Of a stretch of 6,016 nucleotides of DNA, positions 5,257 through 6,016 are shown one piece after another. Numbering within the stretch: position 1 is the stretch's first letter; each line of letters opens with the position of its first letter. The stretch covers positions 1 to 6,016 of the forward strand of contig JAJXZV010000042.1 in the NCBI GenBank assembly GCA_021779875.1. Direction: 5' to 3'. Under the pieces are notes generated by a model. That model had not been told where the DNA came from and ran no database searches. It worked only from the letters and a program-made list of their open reading frames with translations. The stretch is from Pseudomonadota bacterium. GTDB taxonomy: Bacteria > Pseudomonadota > Gammaproteobacteria > Steroidobacterales > Steroidobacteraceae. Made by a program: the position numbers and the translations under genes.

Positions 5257-5925
5257 CTACTTCAACTCCCGAAGGCTGCTGATGAACGCCTGGCGCTGCT
5301 CCTGCGGGATATCCCGCGCGCGCTTCGGCGCCGTCACGTACTTGGCCACCAGCTCCCGGATGAGGAGCGGGTTCTGGAGTTCCGCGTTGCGCTCGGTGAT
5401 CGCCTTCATCAGATCGTCGTCGCTGATGAGAGACGGCGCCGGCGCGTCGAGGTCGTCCATGATGCCAGCGACCGCGGGCTCAGCCGCAGGCGCTGCGGGT
5501 TGCGCACCCGTCACGTCTGCGGCCGGGTCATTGCCAGCGGCAGCGTCCTCTTCGTCCATGCTGGCCGCAGCCGCGGCCGTCTCGACGGGCTTTACCTTCG
5601 GCGGCCGACCGGGACGACGGCGGGGCTCAGTCGCAGCCGGGGCAGCGTCGGCCGCCGGCGCGGCGGCCTCGGTGACGGGGGCGGCGACCGGCGCAACCGC
5701 AACCGCAACCGTGCGTGCGGCGACGGGTGCCGGGATCGGCGACTTGAGCCCGACCATGCGATGCGCCTCGGCGACCACAAAGTCGCTGGCGTACGCGAAG
5801 ACCTGCGTAAAGTCTTCGTCCTCGCCGACCTGAAACACGAGACGGGCATCCGCCTTCGCGTTTTCGTAGTCGGCCATCTTGCGCGAGCGGCTGAACGCCA
5901 CTTCGCCGTCAGTTATCCGTGCCAT
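5257..5925 (-). CDS. Modular phage protein with AT-hook-like linker
   Basis: This 222-residue protein is not assigned to a named family. Three parts are visible. Residues 1-62 form a compact N-terminal module (MARITDGEVAFSRSR...). Residues 63-165 are an Ala/Pro/Val-rich, low-complexity linker. Residues 166-222 form a charged helical C-terminal module ending in a DIPQEQRQAF segment, a style of tail seen on other phage replication-region proteins. Inside the linker, residues 102-112 read RRRPGRPPKVK, a basic segment around a GRP core as in AT-hooks that bind the DNA minor groove. DNA binding is therefore plausible but inferred. There are no catalytic motifs, cysteines or membrane segments. The start is set by a strong ribosome binding site, and the stop is 2 bases from the exonuclease start. 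That placement suggests an accessory replication or recombination protein; structural or regulatory roles cannot be excluded. Confidence 0.85.
   Translation of the reverse strand: MARITDGEVAFSRSRKMADYENAKADARLVFQVGEDEDFTQVFAYASDFVVAEAHRMVGLKSPIPAPVAARTVAVAVAPVAAPVTEAAAPAADAAPAATEPRRRPGRPPKVKPVETAAAAASMDEEDAAAGNDPAADVTGAQPAAPAAEPAVAGIMDDLDAPAPSLISDDDLMKAITERNAELQNPLLIRELVAKYVTAPKRARDIPQEQRQAFISSLRELK
5693..5710. repeat. Three tandem copies of a hexamer (GCAACC on +)
   Basis: GCAACC is repeated three times exactly. In the coding direction it encodes alternating Val-Ala in the low-complexity linker of the AT-hook protein. Copy-number change would keep the frame and only lengthen or shorten the linker. 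Confidence 0.7.
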
Positions 5926-6016
5926 CGGGTTGTACCTCCGTTCGGGTTGTTGCCGCCGCCTCGCCCGCGATCCCGGCGAGGTGGCGGTAGGTGTCCTGGG
6001 TAGCGAGGTTGAGCAG
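5909..6016 (-). CDS. 3' end of an unidentified upstream gene (partial)
   Basis: From the right edge an open minus-strand frame runs 35 codons to a TGA at 5911-5909. It begins LLNLATQDTYRHL at the edge and ends in PDGTDN. The stop lies 17 bases inside the next gene, a tight overlap typical of a phage operon, and the strong ribosome binding site for that next gene sits inside this coding sequence. The visible tail is a short amphipathic stretch, then an Ala/Thr-rich, probably disordered end. No domain can be named from so little. Frame continuity and the overlap arrangement support it being real, but the start and most of the protein lie outside the window. Confidence 0.7.
   Translation of the reverse strand: MLNLATQDTYRHLAGIAGEAAATTRTEVQPDGTDN
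5934..5939 (-). promoter_or_regulatory. Ribosome binding site for the AT-hook protein gene
   Basis: GGAGGT on the minus strand lies 8 bases upstream of the ATG at 5925. It is a near-perfect Shine-Dalgarno sequence and fixes that start. It lies within the 3' end of the preceding gene, so the two are likely translated from one message. Confidence 0.75.

Noticed and set aside
4094..5833. A 579-codon plus-strand open frame
   Set aside because: It lies antisense across the exonuclease and AT-hook genes, which show clear family motifs and start signals. Its translation is Arg/Gly/His/Leu-rich without a domain. Long antisense frames are expected in GC-rich coding DNA.
1..6016. CRISPR arrays, tRNA genes, introns or inteins
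   Set aside because: No regularly spaced repeats and no tRNA cloverleaf were seen by eye. No intein-like block interrupts the polymerase. The sequence after the phosphoesterase break lacks a group II GTGYG start.

Overview
The window is a compact, single-orientation gene cluster from a GC-rich tailed bacteriophage or prophage. The host is probably a high-GC bacterium; nothing in the sequence fixes its genus. All confidently called genes lie on the minus strand, so transcription runs from the right edge (6016) to the left edge (1). Genes abut or overlap by a few bases, most starts have a purine-rich ribosome binding site inside or just after the preceding gene, and no convincing promoter was seen. 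This is an early DNA replication and recombination operon.

In transcription order: the 3' end of an unidentified gene (6016-5909); a modular protein with a putative AT-hook in an Ala/Pro-rich linker (5925-5257); a DUF2800-type, Cas4/RecB-like iron-sulphur exonuclease (5254-4100); a previously easy-to-miss 47-residue protein with two predicted membrane segments (4095-3952); an Enc34-type single-stranded DNA-binding protein (DUF2815) ending in an SSB-like acidic tip (3910-3239); a 41-base perfect hairpin element (3220-3180); a family A DNA polymerase with 3'-5' exonuclease (3171-1126); a RuvC-type Holliday junction resolvase (1129-650); and a helix-turn-helix/coiled-coil protein that runs into the start of a metallophosphoesterase domain and then stops (645-127).

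The enzymes form a coherent set. The exonuclease can resect ends, the SSB coats the single strands, the polymerase extends and proofreads, and RuvC resolves branched intermediates before packaging. No strand-annealing recombinase, helicase or primase is seen inside the window.

The left ~200 bases do not fit. Metallophosphoesterase-like coding breaks off just after its first metal motif, next to an 8-base palindrome. The remaining sequence is less GC-rich (109 of 195 by hand count, about 56%) than the next stretch (roughly 66%). It carries two competing open frames, one on each strand, and neither is recognised. This looks like a junction with other DNA: an insertion, recombination joint, prophage edge or assembly artefact. 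The other points of interest are a leucine at the polymerase O-helix position equivalent to Pol I Phe762, and the hairpin, which could control translation of the polymerase. The rest is a recognisable phage replication module, not an undescribed system.
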